Shown: positions 1 through 6,982, counted from the first letter of the stretch. The stretch is DNA of 8,897 nucleotides from Anaerolineae bacterium (GCA_030598885.1 JAUVOZ010000076.1:1-8897); one strand, 5' to 3'. Numbers and translations are program-made. Notes: generated by a model from the letters alone, not told the origin.

Positions 1-975
1 ATGGCTGATGAGGGGAATACGATCATTTTTATCACCCATAAACTTGATGAGGTGATGGCGGTCAGCGATCGGGTTACTGTGTTGCGCCAAGGTCGTGTCG
101 AAGCCACAGTCATCACAGCTGAAACAAACAAGCGTGATCTGGCTCGGCTGATGGTTGGGCGCGAAGTCCTCTTCCGCATTGACAAAGAAGATGTGCAGAC
201 AGGGGATGAAGTTCTGCGCGTTGAGGATTTGCACGCTCTAAATGATAAGGGCTTACCGGCGATTAAAGGGGTTTCGCTCGCCGTTGCCCAAGGCGAGATC
301 GTGGGGATCGCTGGAGTAGCCGGTAATGGGCAGCGTGAACTCGTGGAAACGTTAGTAGGCTTACGCCCCTCCATAGCCGGCCATGTCTTTGTGAGTGGCC
401 AAGATGTCACCAACAGGTCACCTCGCGACATCATTGAGCAAGGCGTATGTTATGTGCCTGGCGAGCGGCTTACCGGCTTAGTGCCGGAGATGAATGTGGC
501 TGAGAACTTAATTCTTAAAACATATCGCGACCAGTGCTTCGGTAACGGTCCCTTTCTCAACACGCGGGAAATTATCGGGCGTGCCGATGAGCTGATTTCT
601 CGATATGGTATTGACGCTCCTGGGCGGGATACTCCACTTAAGTTGCTTTCTGGGGGGAATATTCAACGGGTTATGTTGGCTCGTGAAACCTCTGGAGAGC
701 CGGCATTGTTGATTGCCGCCCATCCCACCAGCGGGTTGGATGTGGGAGCTATCGAGTTTATATGGAAGTTGCTGTTGGCAGAGCGTGAGCGCGGCGCGGC
801 TGTGCTGTTGGTGTCTGAGGACTTGGAGGAGGTATTCACCTTGAGTGATAGGATTGCAGTTATGTTTGAAGGTGAATTCATGGGTGTTGTCTCTGCGAAT
901 GATGCGGATTTAGAGGAGATTGGACTGATGATGGCTGGAGCCTACCGTCGACCAGAGCAGGAGGTGCTGGCGTGA
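1..975 (+). CDS. Nucleoside/BMP-type ABC importer, double ATPase subunit (5' partial)
   Basis: This is the C-terminal part of a cytoplasmic ATPase with two nucleotide-binding domains, of the NupO/YufO/RbsA type, which powers import of nucleosides or related solutes. The ATG at base 1 is only an internal methionine: the visible protein opens at the end of domain 1, with the H-loop His at residue 13 (FITHKLDEV). Domain 2 follows from about residue 72, with a degenerate Walker A (GVAGNGQR, 105-112, Gln and Arg replacing Lys and Ser/Thr), an intact signature LSGGN (216-220), and a degenerate Walker B region (LLIAAHPTSGLD, 236-247) lacking the Asp-Glu pair. An inactive second site is usual in this family, so domain 1, outside the window, should do the hydrolysis. 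The stop overlaps the permease start at 972. About 190 N-terminal residues are missing if it has the usual length near 510. The family call is firm; the exact substrate is not visible. Confidence 0.93.
   Translation: MADEGNTIIFITHKLDEVMAVSDRVTVLRQGRVEATVITAETNKRDLARLMVGREVLFRIDKEDVQTGDEVLRVEDLHALNDKGLPAIKGVSLAVAQGEIVGIAGVAGNGQRELVETLVGLRPSIAGHVFVSGQDVTNRSPRDIIEQGVCYVPGERLTGLVPEMNVAENLILKTYRDQCFGNGPFLNTREIIGRADELISRYGIDAPGRDTPLKLLSGGNIQRVMLARETSGEPALLIAAHPTSGLDVGAIEFIWKLLLAERERGAAVLLVSEDLEEVFTLSDRIAVMFEGEFMGVVSANDADLEEIGLMMAGAYRRPEQEVLA
959..965 (+). promoter_or_regulatory. Ribosome binding site for the first permease
   Basis: AGGAGGT lies six bases before the GTG at 972, inside the 3' end of the ATPase gene. 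It supports GTG as the start and tight translational coupling through the GTGA overlap. Confidence 0.75.
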
Positions 976-2060
976 GAGGTATTCCAACCCTTGAGGTGGA
1001 GAAGCGGCTCACCACCCCCCGTTGGCTTCAATTCTTGGCTCCATTTATTTCGTTGGTCTTGGCATTGTTGGCAATTGGGGTCATCTTCCAAACTTTAGGC
1101 GTCGATCCGTTGTACGCGTATGGCAAGATCTTTCAGGGTGCTTTTGGGTCGCTATATGGTCTCTCGGAGACGGTGGTTAAATCCATTCCGCTGATGTTGA
1201 CCGGCGTGGGTCTTTCGCTGGCTTTCCGTGCCCGCTTTTGGAATATCGGTGCTGAAGGGCAATTGCTTGTGGGTGCCACCTGCGCCACCGGTTTGGCTCT
1301 GGCATACCCTGATTGGCCGAAATTAGTACTGCTACCAATGATGTTCATCGCCGGTTTCCTCGGTGGCGCGCTATGGGGGTTAATCCCTGCCCTTCTCAAG
1401 GCACGCTGGCGGGTTAATGAGGTAATCACCAGTTTGATGATGGTATATATCGCCAGCAACTTAGTGAACCACTTGGTATATGGACCGTGGAAAGGACCGG
1501 AGGAGATGGGTTTTCCTTATACATCCAAATTTTCCGACGCCGCGCAATTGCCACGTTTGGCTTGGACCCGAATACATTACCCAACACTTATCCTAGCTTT
1601 TCTCTTGGCTGTGGTGATCTACATCCTCATCAAACAGACGAAATTAGGCTATGAAATACGGGTCACTGGGGAGAACCCAGCTGCGGCTCGCTATGCCGGA
1701 ATGAGCTATTTGAAGACAGTGGTCTTGGTCATGGTCCTAAGCGGTGGATTGGCTGGACTGGCCGGTGTGGGCGAAGTGGCTGGGATACACTTCCGGTTGC
1801 GTTATCCGGGAGGTATCTCGCCAGGCTACGGTTTCACCGCCATCATTGTTGCCTGGTTGGCGCGTCTCAACCCTCTGGGAGCTGTGCTGACATCCTTCCT
1901 TTTAGGTGGCTTGCTCGTAGGTGGCGATGCGATACAGATTTCCCTGGGTTTACCGTCAGCGACGATTTTTGTCTTCAACGGCACAATTTTGTTGTTCGTA
2001 CTCGGTGGGGATTTAATCACCCGTTATCGAATCCGGTTTAAATGGAGGATGACAAACTGA
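972..2060 (+). CDS. Nucleoside/BMP-type ABC transporter permease 1 (NupP/YufP-like)
   Basis: A 362-residue integral membrane protein of the BPD_transp_2 family, the first of two non-identical permeases that form the channel of a BMP-family nucleoside-type importer. Hydrophobic segments are obvious at about 21-42, 72-85, 93-112, 118-142, 150-168, 203-220, 247-270, 286-318 and 331-348. Family landmarks are NIGAEGQ (91-97), the segment VNEVITSLMMVYIA (148-161), and the cytoplasmic coupling stretch GENPAAARYAG (233-243), expected to contact the ATPase. The GTG start at 972 is set by the strong Shine-Dalgarno at 959-965, and overlaps the ATPase stop (GTGA). The length is normal for the family and no frame damage is seen. 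The stop at 2058-2060 shares a base with the preferred start of permease 2. The substrate is inferred from family resemblance only; close relatives carry nucleosides, purines or related compounds. Confidence 0.93.
   Translation: MRGIPTLEVEKRLTTPRWLQFLAPFISLVLALLAIGVIFQTLGVDPLYAYGKIFQGAFGSLYGLSETVVKSIPLMLTGVGLSLAFRARFWNIGAEGQLLVGATCATGLALAYPDWPKLVLLPMMFIAGFLGGALWGLIPALLKARWRVNEVITSLMMVYIASNLVNHLVYGPWKGPEEMGFPYTSKFSDAAQLPRLAWTRIHYPTLILAFLLAVVIYILIKQTKLGYEIRVTGENPAAARYAGMSYLKTVVLVMVLSGGLAGLAGVGEVAGIHFRLRYPGGISPGYGFTAIIVAWLARLNPLGAVLTSFLLGGLLVGGDAIQISLGLPSATIFVFNGTILLFVLGGDLITRYRIRFKWRMTN
2044..2048 (+). promoter_or_regulatory. Ribosome binding site deciding the start of permease 2
   Basis: GGAGG ends 11 bases before the ATG at 2060, whereas nothing similar precedes the in-frame ATG at 2042. 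Starting at 2060 gives the TGATG stop/start overlap typical of coupled genes and removes a charged six-residue extension (MEDDKL). Confidence 0.55.
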
Positions 2061-2977
2061 TGGTGCAGTTCATTCTATTGGCCTTGCGTGCCGCGATCCC
2101 TGCCGGAACCCCACTTTTATTCGGAACACTCGGAGAGGTTTACGCCGAGCGATCAGGGGTTTTAAACCTGGGGGTGGAAGGCTTGATGATCATGGGATCG
2201 GTCACCGCCTTCGGAGTGGCATACACCACCGGTAACGTCTGGCTTGCAGTGCTCTTGGCGGCTTTGGCTGGTGGATTATTAGCTTTATTACATGCTTTTG
2301 CCAGTATCACCCTAAAGGTCAATCAGGTGGTTTCAGGCTTAGCGATCACGATGATCGGTCTTGGCGTGAGCGGTATCATGGGGAAGCAATATATTGGAAA
2401 GCCACTGGGGGTTGGTTTTGCAGCTTTGGAGATTCCAGTTTTGAGTGATCTTCCGATCCTTGGTTCTCTTCTGTTTCAATTTGATCCACTGGTTTACATT
2501 TCGATATTTTTAGTCCCAGTGTTGTGGTTTGTGCTTTATCGAACACGATGGGGACTTTCCTTGCGTTCAGTGGGTGAGAATCCAGCCACCGCAGATGCTC
2601 TGGGTGTCAACATTGTAGTCGTCCGTTACCTGGCAGTATTTATCGGCGGCTTATTAGCCGGGATGGGGGGTGCTTATCTTTCGGTGGTCTATGCGCCGTC
2701 CTGGATCGAAGGTATGACCGCTGGAGTGGGTTGGATCGTGATCGCGTTGACGATCTTCGCCATGTGGGATCCATTACGGGCTCTTCTGGGAGCATATCTA
2801 TTTGGCGGGGTGCGGGTCTTGCAGTACCGGCTTCAACCGCTCGGGATTTCCCCAAATTTACTGGCCATGCTGCCCTTCATCTTCACTATCCTGGTATTGA
2901 TGGCTAGCGCGGGAGAAGCTATGAGAAAGAGAATTGGGGCGCCAGCGGCGTTGATGCAACCCTATTCGAGGGAGTAG
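2060..2977 (+). CDS. Nucleoside/BMP-type ABC transporter permease 2 (NupQ/YufQ-like)
   Basis: A 305-residue membrane protein, the second permease of the importer. The N-terminal block EVYAERSGVLNLGVEGLMIMG (26-46) is the hallmark of the NupQ/YufQ branch. Further landmarks are LKVNQVVSGLAITMIGLG (85-102), the coupling loop SVGENPATADALGVN (170-184), and the C-terminal block GWIVIALTIFAMWDPLRALLGAYLFGG (224-250). About eight hydrophobic segments can be read. I chose ATG 2060 over the in-frame ATG 2042 because of the GGAGG at 2044-2048, the TGATG coupling with permease 1, and the normal family N-terminus; the longer reading would have 311 residues. With the ATPase and permease 1 it makes an apparently complete translocator, lacking only the binding protein, which is probably encoded upstream of the window. 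No missing segments are seen. Confidence 0.93.
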   Translation: MVQFILLALRAAIPAGTPLLFGTLGEVYAERSGVLNLGVEGLMIMGSVTAFGVAYTTGNVWLAVLLAALAGGLLALLHAFASITLKVNQVVSGLAITMIGLGVSGIMGKQYIGKPLGVGFAALEIPVLSDLPILGSLLFQFDPLVYISIFLVPVLWFVLYRTRWGLSLRSVGENPATADALGVNIVVVRYLAVFIGGLLAGMGGAYLSVVYAPSWIEGMTAGVGWIVIALTIFAMWDPLRALLGAYLFGGVRVLQYRLQPLGISPNLLAMLPFIFTILVLMASAGEAMRKRIGAPAALMQPYSRE

Positions 2978-2979
2978 AG

Positions 2980-3003
2980 GTGAAGCTGGTAGTTGCTGCG
3001 TAA
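2980..3003 (+). other. Seven-codon reading frame MKLVVAA, possible leader or gene remnant
   Basis: Just after the permease stop, GTG AAG CTG GTA GTT GCT GCG TAA reads MKLVVAA with GGAG at 2971-2974 placed five bases ahead. This looks like the opening of an ordinary protein cut short by a stop. It may be a leftover start of a lost gene, a short translated leader, or chance; nothing downstream continues it convincingly. Confidence 0.15.
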
Positions 3004-3065
3004 GTTTGACGATGGTGGTTGGCTGAAACCATTTACGGGAAGAATGTCGCTTGTCCTTGGGGTAT

Positions 3066-3070
3066 GAGGT
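3066..3070 (+). promoter_or_regulatory. Ribosome binding site deciding the start of the threonine-synthase-like gene
   Basis: GAGGT ends eight bases before the ATG at 3079. The alternative starts, TTG 3019 and ATG 3064, have no comparable site, and the extra residues they would add do not look like the family N-terminus. Confidence 0.55.
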
Positions 3071-3078
3071 CTAAATAT

Positions 3079-4347
3079 ATGGGTAAGTTCCTGGGATATT
3101 GTTGTTCTATATGCCAGACAGAGTATGGCCCGGACGAGGTTATCTATACCTGCCCCCAAGACGGCGGTAACCTTGACGTGGTGCTCGATTATGAAAGCAT
3201 CCGCCAGCAGATTAGCCCAGACGACTTAGCCGAATCGAATAACAATTCCATCTGGCGCTACCTTCCGCTCATACCCGTGGATGATCCCGGTCATCCAGGG
3301 ACACCATTACGAGCGGTTGGCTGGACGCCACTTTTCACTCCCACTAGATTAGCGCACCATCTTGGTTTACATCATCTATGGTTGAAAGACGACGGACGCA
3401 ACCCAACCGCATCGCTCAAGGACCGTGCCAGTGCGGTGGTCATTGCTCGAGCCCAGATGATCAGAGCGAGGGTGGTGGTAACCGCGTCTACTGGCAACGC
3501 TGGCGCCGCGTTGGCCGGGATGGCTGCTGCTGCTGGGATGCCAGCAGTGATCCTCGCCCCTAAAACCGCCCCGCAAGCCAAGGTGGCTCAACTCCTTATT
3601 TTCGGTGCCCAGGTGTTCTTGGTCGATGGAACCTATGACCAAGCCTTTGACCTCACCCTCGAAGCCGCCGAAGCTTTTAGTTGGTATTGCCGCAATACGG
3701 GTTACAATCCTTTTACTGCTGAAGGTAAGAAAACGGCAGCCTTTGAAATATGCGAGCAATATACCTACGCTGTAGGGGTGGTTGGCGAACCGCCCCTGCA
3801 TTGGGAAACGCCTGACACAGTTTTCGTTTCCGTCGGCGATGGCAACATTATCTCCAGCTTGCATAAGGGTTTTAAGGACTTACTTTCGCTGGGTTGGATC
3901 GATCATATTCCGAAGTTGTTTGGGATCCAATCGGAGGGTTCGGCCGCGATATACAATGCCTTTATTAGTGGCACGGAGGAGATCGTTCCGGTGGAGGCTG
4001 ACACCATCGCCGACAGCATTTCAGTTGATCTTCCTCGTGATGGTTTGCGCGCCCTGCGCGCGGCAACCCAGACCAAAGGAGCTTACCTGTCTGTGAGCGA
4101 TGAGAGCATCCTGAAAGCGATGCAGGACCTGGCTCGCGAAGCGGCAGTCTTTGCTGAACCGGCCGGCGCCACGGCCTATGCTGGTTTGGTCAAGGCGGTA
4201 GCTGATGGATTGGTAGGGAGTGATGAGCGAATTTTGGTGCTCAATACCGGAAACGGCTTGAAGGATGTGCAGGCTGCCATGAAAGCCGCGGGAGAGGCAA
4301 CCGTGATCGGACCAACGCTGGAGGCTCTAAAAAGGGTTTTGCGTTAG
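3079..4347 (+). CDS. Threonine-synthase-like PLP-dependent enzyme
   Basis: A 422-residue cytoplasmic enzyme of the fold-type II PLP family, resembling threonine synthase (phosphohomoserine to threonine). The N-terminus has a rubredoxin/zinc-ribbon-like knuckle (Cys8, Cys9, Cys12, Cys25), but the fourth usual cysteine is replaced in CPQDGG (25-30). The PLP lysine is Lys114 in NPTASLKDRAS (108-118). Asn140 in ASTGNAG (136-142) should contact the cofactor ring, VGDGN (252-256) is the expected phosphate-binding turn, and TGNGLK (390-395) is the closing motif. I chose ATG 3079 because of the GAGGT at 3066-3070 and the family-like opening MGKFLGYCC. It lies 101 bases after the permease stop and 28 bases before the glycosyltransferase, so it is probably in the same operon. 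A true threonine synthase would normally sit with homoserine genes; here the transporter and hydantoinase context suggests another amino acid substrate, possibly a beta-elimination or replacement. The family is sure, the substrate is not. Confidence 0.85.
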   Translation: MGKFLGYCCSICQTEYGPDEVIYTCPQDGGNLDVVLDYESIRQQISPDDLAESNNNSIWRYLPLIPVDDPGHPGTPLRAVGWTPLFTPTRLAHHLGLHHLWLKDDGRNPTASLKDRASAVVIARAQMIRARVVVTASTGNAGAALAGMAAAAGMPAVILAPKTAPQAKVAQLLIFGAQVFLVDGTYDQAFDLTLEAAEAFSWYCRNTGYNPFTAEGKKTAAFEICEQYTYAVGVVGEPPLHWETPDTVFVSVGDGNIISSLHKGFKDLLSLGWIDHIPKLFGIQSEGSAAIYNAFISGTEEIVPVEADTIADSISVDLPRDGLRALRAATQTKGAYLSVSDESILKAMQDLAREAAVFAEPAGATAYAGLVKAVADGLVGSDERILVLNTGNGLKDVQAAMKAAGEATVIGPTLEALKRVLR

Positions 4348-4363
4348 TCGATTGTATGATGAA

Positions 4364-4368
4364 GAGGA
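4364..4368 (+). promoter_or_regulatory. Ribosome binding site deciding the glycosyltransferase start
   Basis: GAGGA lies seven bases before the ATG at 4376. The in-frame TTG at 4352 has no such site and would add an acidic stretch (MYDEEDRD) before the family-like N-terminus. Confidence 0.55.
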
Positions 4369-4375
4369 CCGAGAT

Positions 4376-5338
4376 ATGGCTTCAAAAGGATCTGTGACCT
4401 TCTCTGTGGCGATTCCGGTGTACAACGAGGTTGAGTCGCTGCCCGAGCTCTACCCTCGGATTTGTGCTGTGATGGACGACCTGGGTGAATCTTGGGAGTT
4501 GATTTTAATAGACGATGGTAGCAGCGATGGATCGACCAACATTATCCGCTCGTTAGCGGCTGACGACGAGCGCGTGCAGCCAGTGTTTTTTGCCCGTAAT
4601 TTTGGTCATCAAATCGCTATCACCGCTGGGCTCGATCACAGCCGTGGCCAGGCGGTAGTGATCATGGACGCTGACCTTCAAGACCCACCGGAAGTGATCA
4701 TTGATCTAGTGGCCAAGTGGCGGGAAGGGTATGAGGTTGTCTACGCTGTGAGGGAGGAAAGGGAGGGCGAAACCCGTTTTAAGAAACTTACTGCGGCACT
4801 ATTCTACCGGTTGATCAATCGCATCGCTGACGTGAACATCCCTATCGACACTGGCGATTTCCGTCTGTTGGATCGAGTAGTGGTGGACACGCTAAATCGA
4901 ATGCGAGAGCGTCACCGGTTTCCTCGAGGGATGGCGGCCTGGGTTGGTTTCCATCAGGTTGGTGTGCCGTATCAGCGAGCAGAGCGATTTGCCGGTGAGA
5001 CCAAGTATCCATTACGAAAAATGATACGTCTGGCAATAAACGCTGTTACAGGGTTTTCTTATTTTCCTCTCCAAATTGCCATTTATTTCGGATTTATTTG
5101 CGCCAGCGTCAGTGCCTTGGCGATACCGATCGTAATCGCGCTTCGACTGGCAGGCAGCCAAGCTTTTTTGGGTCAGGCTACAACATTGATCGCGGTGCTT
5201 TTCTTGGGCGGAGTTCAATTGATCTCGATCGGGATCCTGGGGGAGTATGTTGGTCGGATCTATGATGAAGCCAAAGGCCGACCTCTGTATATCGTACGTG
5301 ACGCGCCAGATGCGAATGATATTAAATTAAAGAAATAG
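4376..5338 (+). CDS. Family 2 glycosyltransferase, GtrB/DPMS-type, membrane anchored
   Basis: A 320-residue GT2 enzyme of the type that moves a sugar from a nucleotide donor to a polyprenyl phosphate carrier at the inner face of the membrane (GtrB, dolichol-phosphate mannosyltransferase-like, ArnC-like). The order of motifs is standard: SVAIPVYNEVESLPELY (10-26), LIDDGSSDGS (44-53), the donor and metal site DADLQDPPE (98-106, with Asp98 and Asp100), and RHRFPRGMAAWVGF in the second half. Two membrane helices follow at roughly 227-258 and 266-290, then a short basic tail. I chose ATG 4376 because of the Shine-Dalgarno at 4364-4368. The gene sits 28 bases after the threonine-synthase-like gene and 20 bases before the second PLP enzyme. 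The family call is firm, but a lipid-sugar enzyme is out of character between two PLP genes, and its acceptor cannot be read from the sequence. Confidence 0.9.
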   Translation: MASKGSVTFSVAIPVYNEVESLPELYPRICAVMDDLGESWELILIDDGSSDGSTNIIRSLAADDERVQPVFFARNFGHQIAITAGLDHSRGQAVVIMDADLQDPPEVIIDLVAKWREGYEVVYAVREEREGETRFKKLTAALFYRLINRIADVNIPIDTGDFRLLDRVVVDTLNRMRERHRFPRGMAAWVGFHQVGVPYQRAERFAGETKYPLRKMIRLAINAVTGFSYFPLQIAIYFGFICASVSALAIPIVIALRLAGSQAFLGQATTLIAVLFLGGVQLISIGILGEYVGRIYDEAKGRPLYIVRDAPDANDIKLKK

Positions 5339-5340
5339 GA

Positions 5341-5346
5341 AAGGAG
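5341..5346 (+). promoter_or_regulatory. Ribosome binding site of the 490-residue PLP enzyme
   Basis: AAGGAG ends 12 bases before the ATG at 5359, directly after the glycosyltransferase stop. The spacing is long but no better start follows before the conserved region. Confidence 0.5.
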
Positions 5347-5358
5347 TTCTTCTGTATC

Positions 5359-6831
5359 ATGATTGATCTCACCATGGGAGAAGAAAAAATAAAGCGAACA
5401 GTCGAGCGAGCGCGTGAGCGAGACATAATCATCCCAACATTTGCTCAAATGAAGGATCCAACTTTGATTCCCAGCAAGATAATGGAACAATTGAGCGGCA
5501 TTGGTCTGTGGGATATAACCTCCCGCAATCTCTTTCGCATAACATGGAAGAACGAGCCTGTAGCTCGAGGTGGTGGCTTCAACGGTGTGAACTACTTGGA
5601 GTTTCCCAAGGGTCTCACTGGAGTTCAGGCTCGCATCATCGGCTTGGTTGGCAAGTGGTTTCCAACCGGTTCGCATAAAGTCGGCGCCACCTTCGGGTGC
5701 CTGGTACCTCGGCTGGTTACCGGTCAGTTCGATCCAACCAAAGACAAGGCCGTCTGGCCATCGACCGGCAACTACTGCCGCGGCGGAGCTTATAATGCGA
5801 CTCTGCTGGCTTGCGAGTCCATTGCCATTCTTCCGGAAGAAATGAGTCGAGAGCGTTTCGAATGGCTGTCTAAGGTCGCCGGCGAGGTTATCGCCACACC
5901 TGGCTGCGAGTCAAACGTTAAGGAGATTTTTGACAAAAGCTGGGAGCTTAAATCCACACGTGAGGACGTGGTGGTTTTAAATCAATTTGACGAATTTGGT
6001 AACTACCTTTGGCATTACGAAGTTACCGGCCACGCTATGCAGGAGGTGCTTGAGCGAGAGCTTGGCCCACAGGACTCCTACCGCGGCTTGGTGCTTACGA
6101 CGGGTTCGGCAGGTACGATGGGCTGTGGCGATTACATGAAGCAGCTGTTCCCCACCAGCAAGGTCGTAGCTGGTGAAGCTCTACAGTGTCCGACCCTCCT
6201 CGAGAATGGCTTTGGGGGGCACCGTATCGAGGGTATCGGCGACAAGCATGTCCCGTGGATCCACAATGTCAGGAACACCGATATGATCATAGCCATTGAC
6301 GATAATCTTGTCGTCAACTTGGCCCGGCTGTTCAATGAGCCAGCGGGTCAGGCGTACCTGCTTGGCCGGGGCGTGCCGGAAGGATTTATGGAAAATCTTG
6401 ATCTCCTCGGTTTCTCCAGCATCGCTAACCTGGCGATGGCTATCAAATTTGCCAAGTATTTCGAACTTGGGGAACATGACATCGTACTAACCTGCCTGAC
6501 AGACTCAATGGAGCTTTACCAAAGTCGTCTGCAGGAGATGCATGAGGAACATGGGGAGTATACAGAAGTAGATGCGGCTGTAGATTATGCTCGATATCTG
6601 GAAGGCATTTCGGTGGATTATATGGCTGAATTACGCTATGTCGATCAACGCCGGGTCCACAACTTGAAGTACTTCACCTGGGTTGAGCAGCAAGGTAAGA
6701 CTTACGAAGAGATCATGGACCAATGGTATGATCCGAATTACTGGACCAATGTGCAGAGCCAGGTCTCGGAGATCGATGCTCTGATTGAAGAGTTCAACCA
6801 ACGTGTGGGGTTGATCAGAGATTTGACATAA
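5359..6831 (+). CDS. Fold-type II PLP-dependent enzyme of unknown reaction (cysteine synthase/tryptophan synthase beta superfamily)
   Basis: A 490-residue cytoplasmic enzyme of the superfamily that includes cysteine synthase, tryptophan synthase beta and diaminopropionate ammonia-lyase. The cofactor lysine should be Lys107 in WFPTGSHKVGATFG (100-113). Asn138 in STGNYCRGGA (135-144) matches the loop that contacts PLP and substrate, and TGSAGTMGCGD (248-258) is the glycine-rich phosphate loop. The protein is longer than usual cysteine synthases (about 310) because of an N-terminal arm of about 60 residues and a C-terminal part from about 380 rich in acidic residues and tyrosines. I recognise the sequence type as a conserved family found in anaerobes, usually labelled only as PLP-dependent enzyme, and know no proven reaction. 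It lacks the GGSYA-type lysine motif that I associate with diaminopropionate ammonia-lyase. The gene closes the likely operon starting with the transporter. An ammonia-lyase or beta-replacement activity on an amino acid is plausible but inferred. Confidence 0.85.
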   Translation: MIDLTMGEEKIKRTVERARERDIIIPTFAQMKDPTLIPSKIMEQLSGIGLWDITSRNLFRITWKNEPVARGGGFNGVNYLEFPKGLTGVQARIIGLVGKWFPTGSHKVGATFGCLVPRLVTGQFDPTKDKAVWPSTGNYCRGGAYNATLLACESIAILPEEMSRERFEWLSKVAGEVIATPGCESNVKEIFDKSWELKSTREDVVVLNQFDEFGNYLWHYEVTGHAMQEVLERELGPQDSYRGLVLTTGSAGTMGCGDYMKQLFPTSKVVAGEALQCPTLLENGFGGHRIEGIGDKHVPWIHNVRNTDMIIAIDDNLVVNLARLFNEPAGQAYLLGRGVPEGFMENLDLLGFSSIANLAMAIKFAKYFELGEHDIVLTCLTDSMELYQSRLQEMHEEHGEYTEVDAAVDYARYLEGISVDYMAELRYVDQRRVHNLKYFTWVEQQGKTYEEIMDQWYDPNYWTNVQSQVSEIDALIEEFNQRVGLIRDLT

Positions 6832-6870
6832 TCTACAACTAACCTTGATATTCTGCTAAAGAGTGATTTT

Positions 6871-6911
6871 AGAAGATCCATGCTTTGGATTCTGGGCAGG
6901 GCTACCTGTCC
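6871..6911 (+). terminator. Tandem hairpins after the PLP gene, possible weak terminator
   Basis: Two adjacent hairpins can be drawn. The first pairs AGA-ATCCA (6871-6880, with a bulged AG) with TGGATTCT (6886-6893). The second pairs GGGCAGG (6894-6900) with CCTGTCC (6905-6911) across a four-base loop, with one G-U pair. No T-run follows, so this is not a standard intrinsic terminator; it may stall transcription, protect the 3' end, or do nothing. Confidence 0.3.
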
Positions 6912-6934
6912 TGGATAAACGATTATGCTAGAAT
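6906..6934 (+). promoter_or_regulatory. Candidate promoter with extended -10 for the orphan gene
   Basis: TGCTAGAAT (6926-6934) is an extended -10 element. At 17 bases upstream lies CTGTCC (6906-6911), a weak -35 with three of six consensus bases. Initiation near 6941 would give a leader of about 57 bases before ATG 6998. The -35 falls in the right arm of the second hairpin. Confidence 0.4.
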
Positions 6935-6982
6935 AACCTTAGATCGTCTTTTTGAGCCGAACCTCCGGCTGTAGATATGGTC

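Noticed and set aside
1..3. ATG at the first base as the true start of the ATPase gene.
   Set aside because: The protein begins just before an H-loop of the first ATPase domain, so the real start must lie upstream of the window.
3006..3036. TTGACG at 3006-3011 as a -35 for an internal promoter.
   Set aside because: At 17 to 19 bases spacing there is no credible -10 (CCATTT, CATTTA), so one match alone is not enough.
3019..3078. Longer N-terminus for the threonine-synthase-like protein from TTG 3019 or ATG 3064.
   Set aside because: No good Shine-Dalgarno precedes either start, the extra residues do not look like the family, and GAGGT stands well placed before ATG 3079.
3376..3864. A 162-residue frame on the - strand inside the threonine-synthase-like gene.
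   Set aside because: It lies fully opposite a gene with clear catalytic motifs and has no recognisable domain; it is a shadow frame.
4038..4066. GC-rich alternating stretch around GCGCGCCCTGCGCGCG as a possible regulatory palindrome.
   Set aside because: It lies within a conserved coding part (GLRALRAAT) and is explained by alanine, arginine and leucine codons.
5359..6831. Assignment of the 490-residue enzyme as diaminopropionate ammonia-lyase (YgeX).
   Set aside because: Its lysine motif TGSHKVGATFG and its length differ from what I know of YgeX, so only the superfamily is supported.
6955..6970. AGCCG/CGGCT hairpin near a TTTTT run as a terminator.
   Set aside because: The T-run comes before the stem on the + strand, and on the - strand the stem is followed by A residues, so neither direction gives a terminator.
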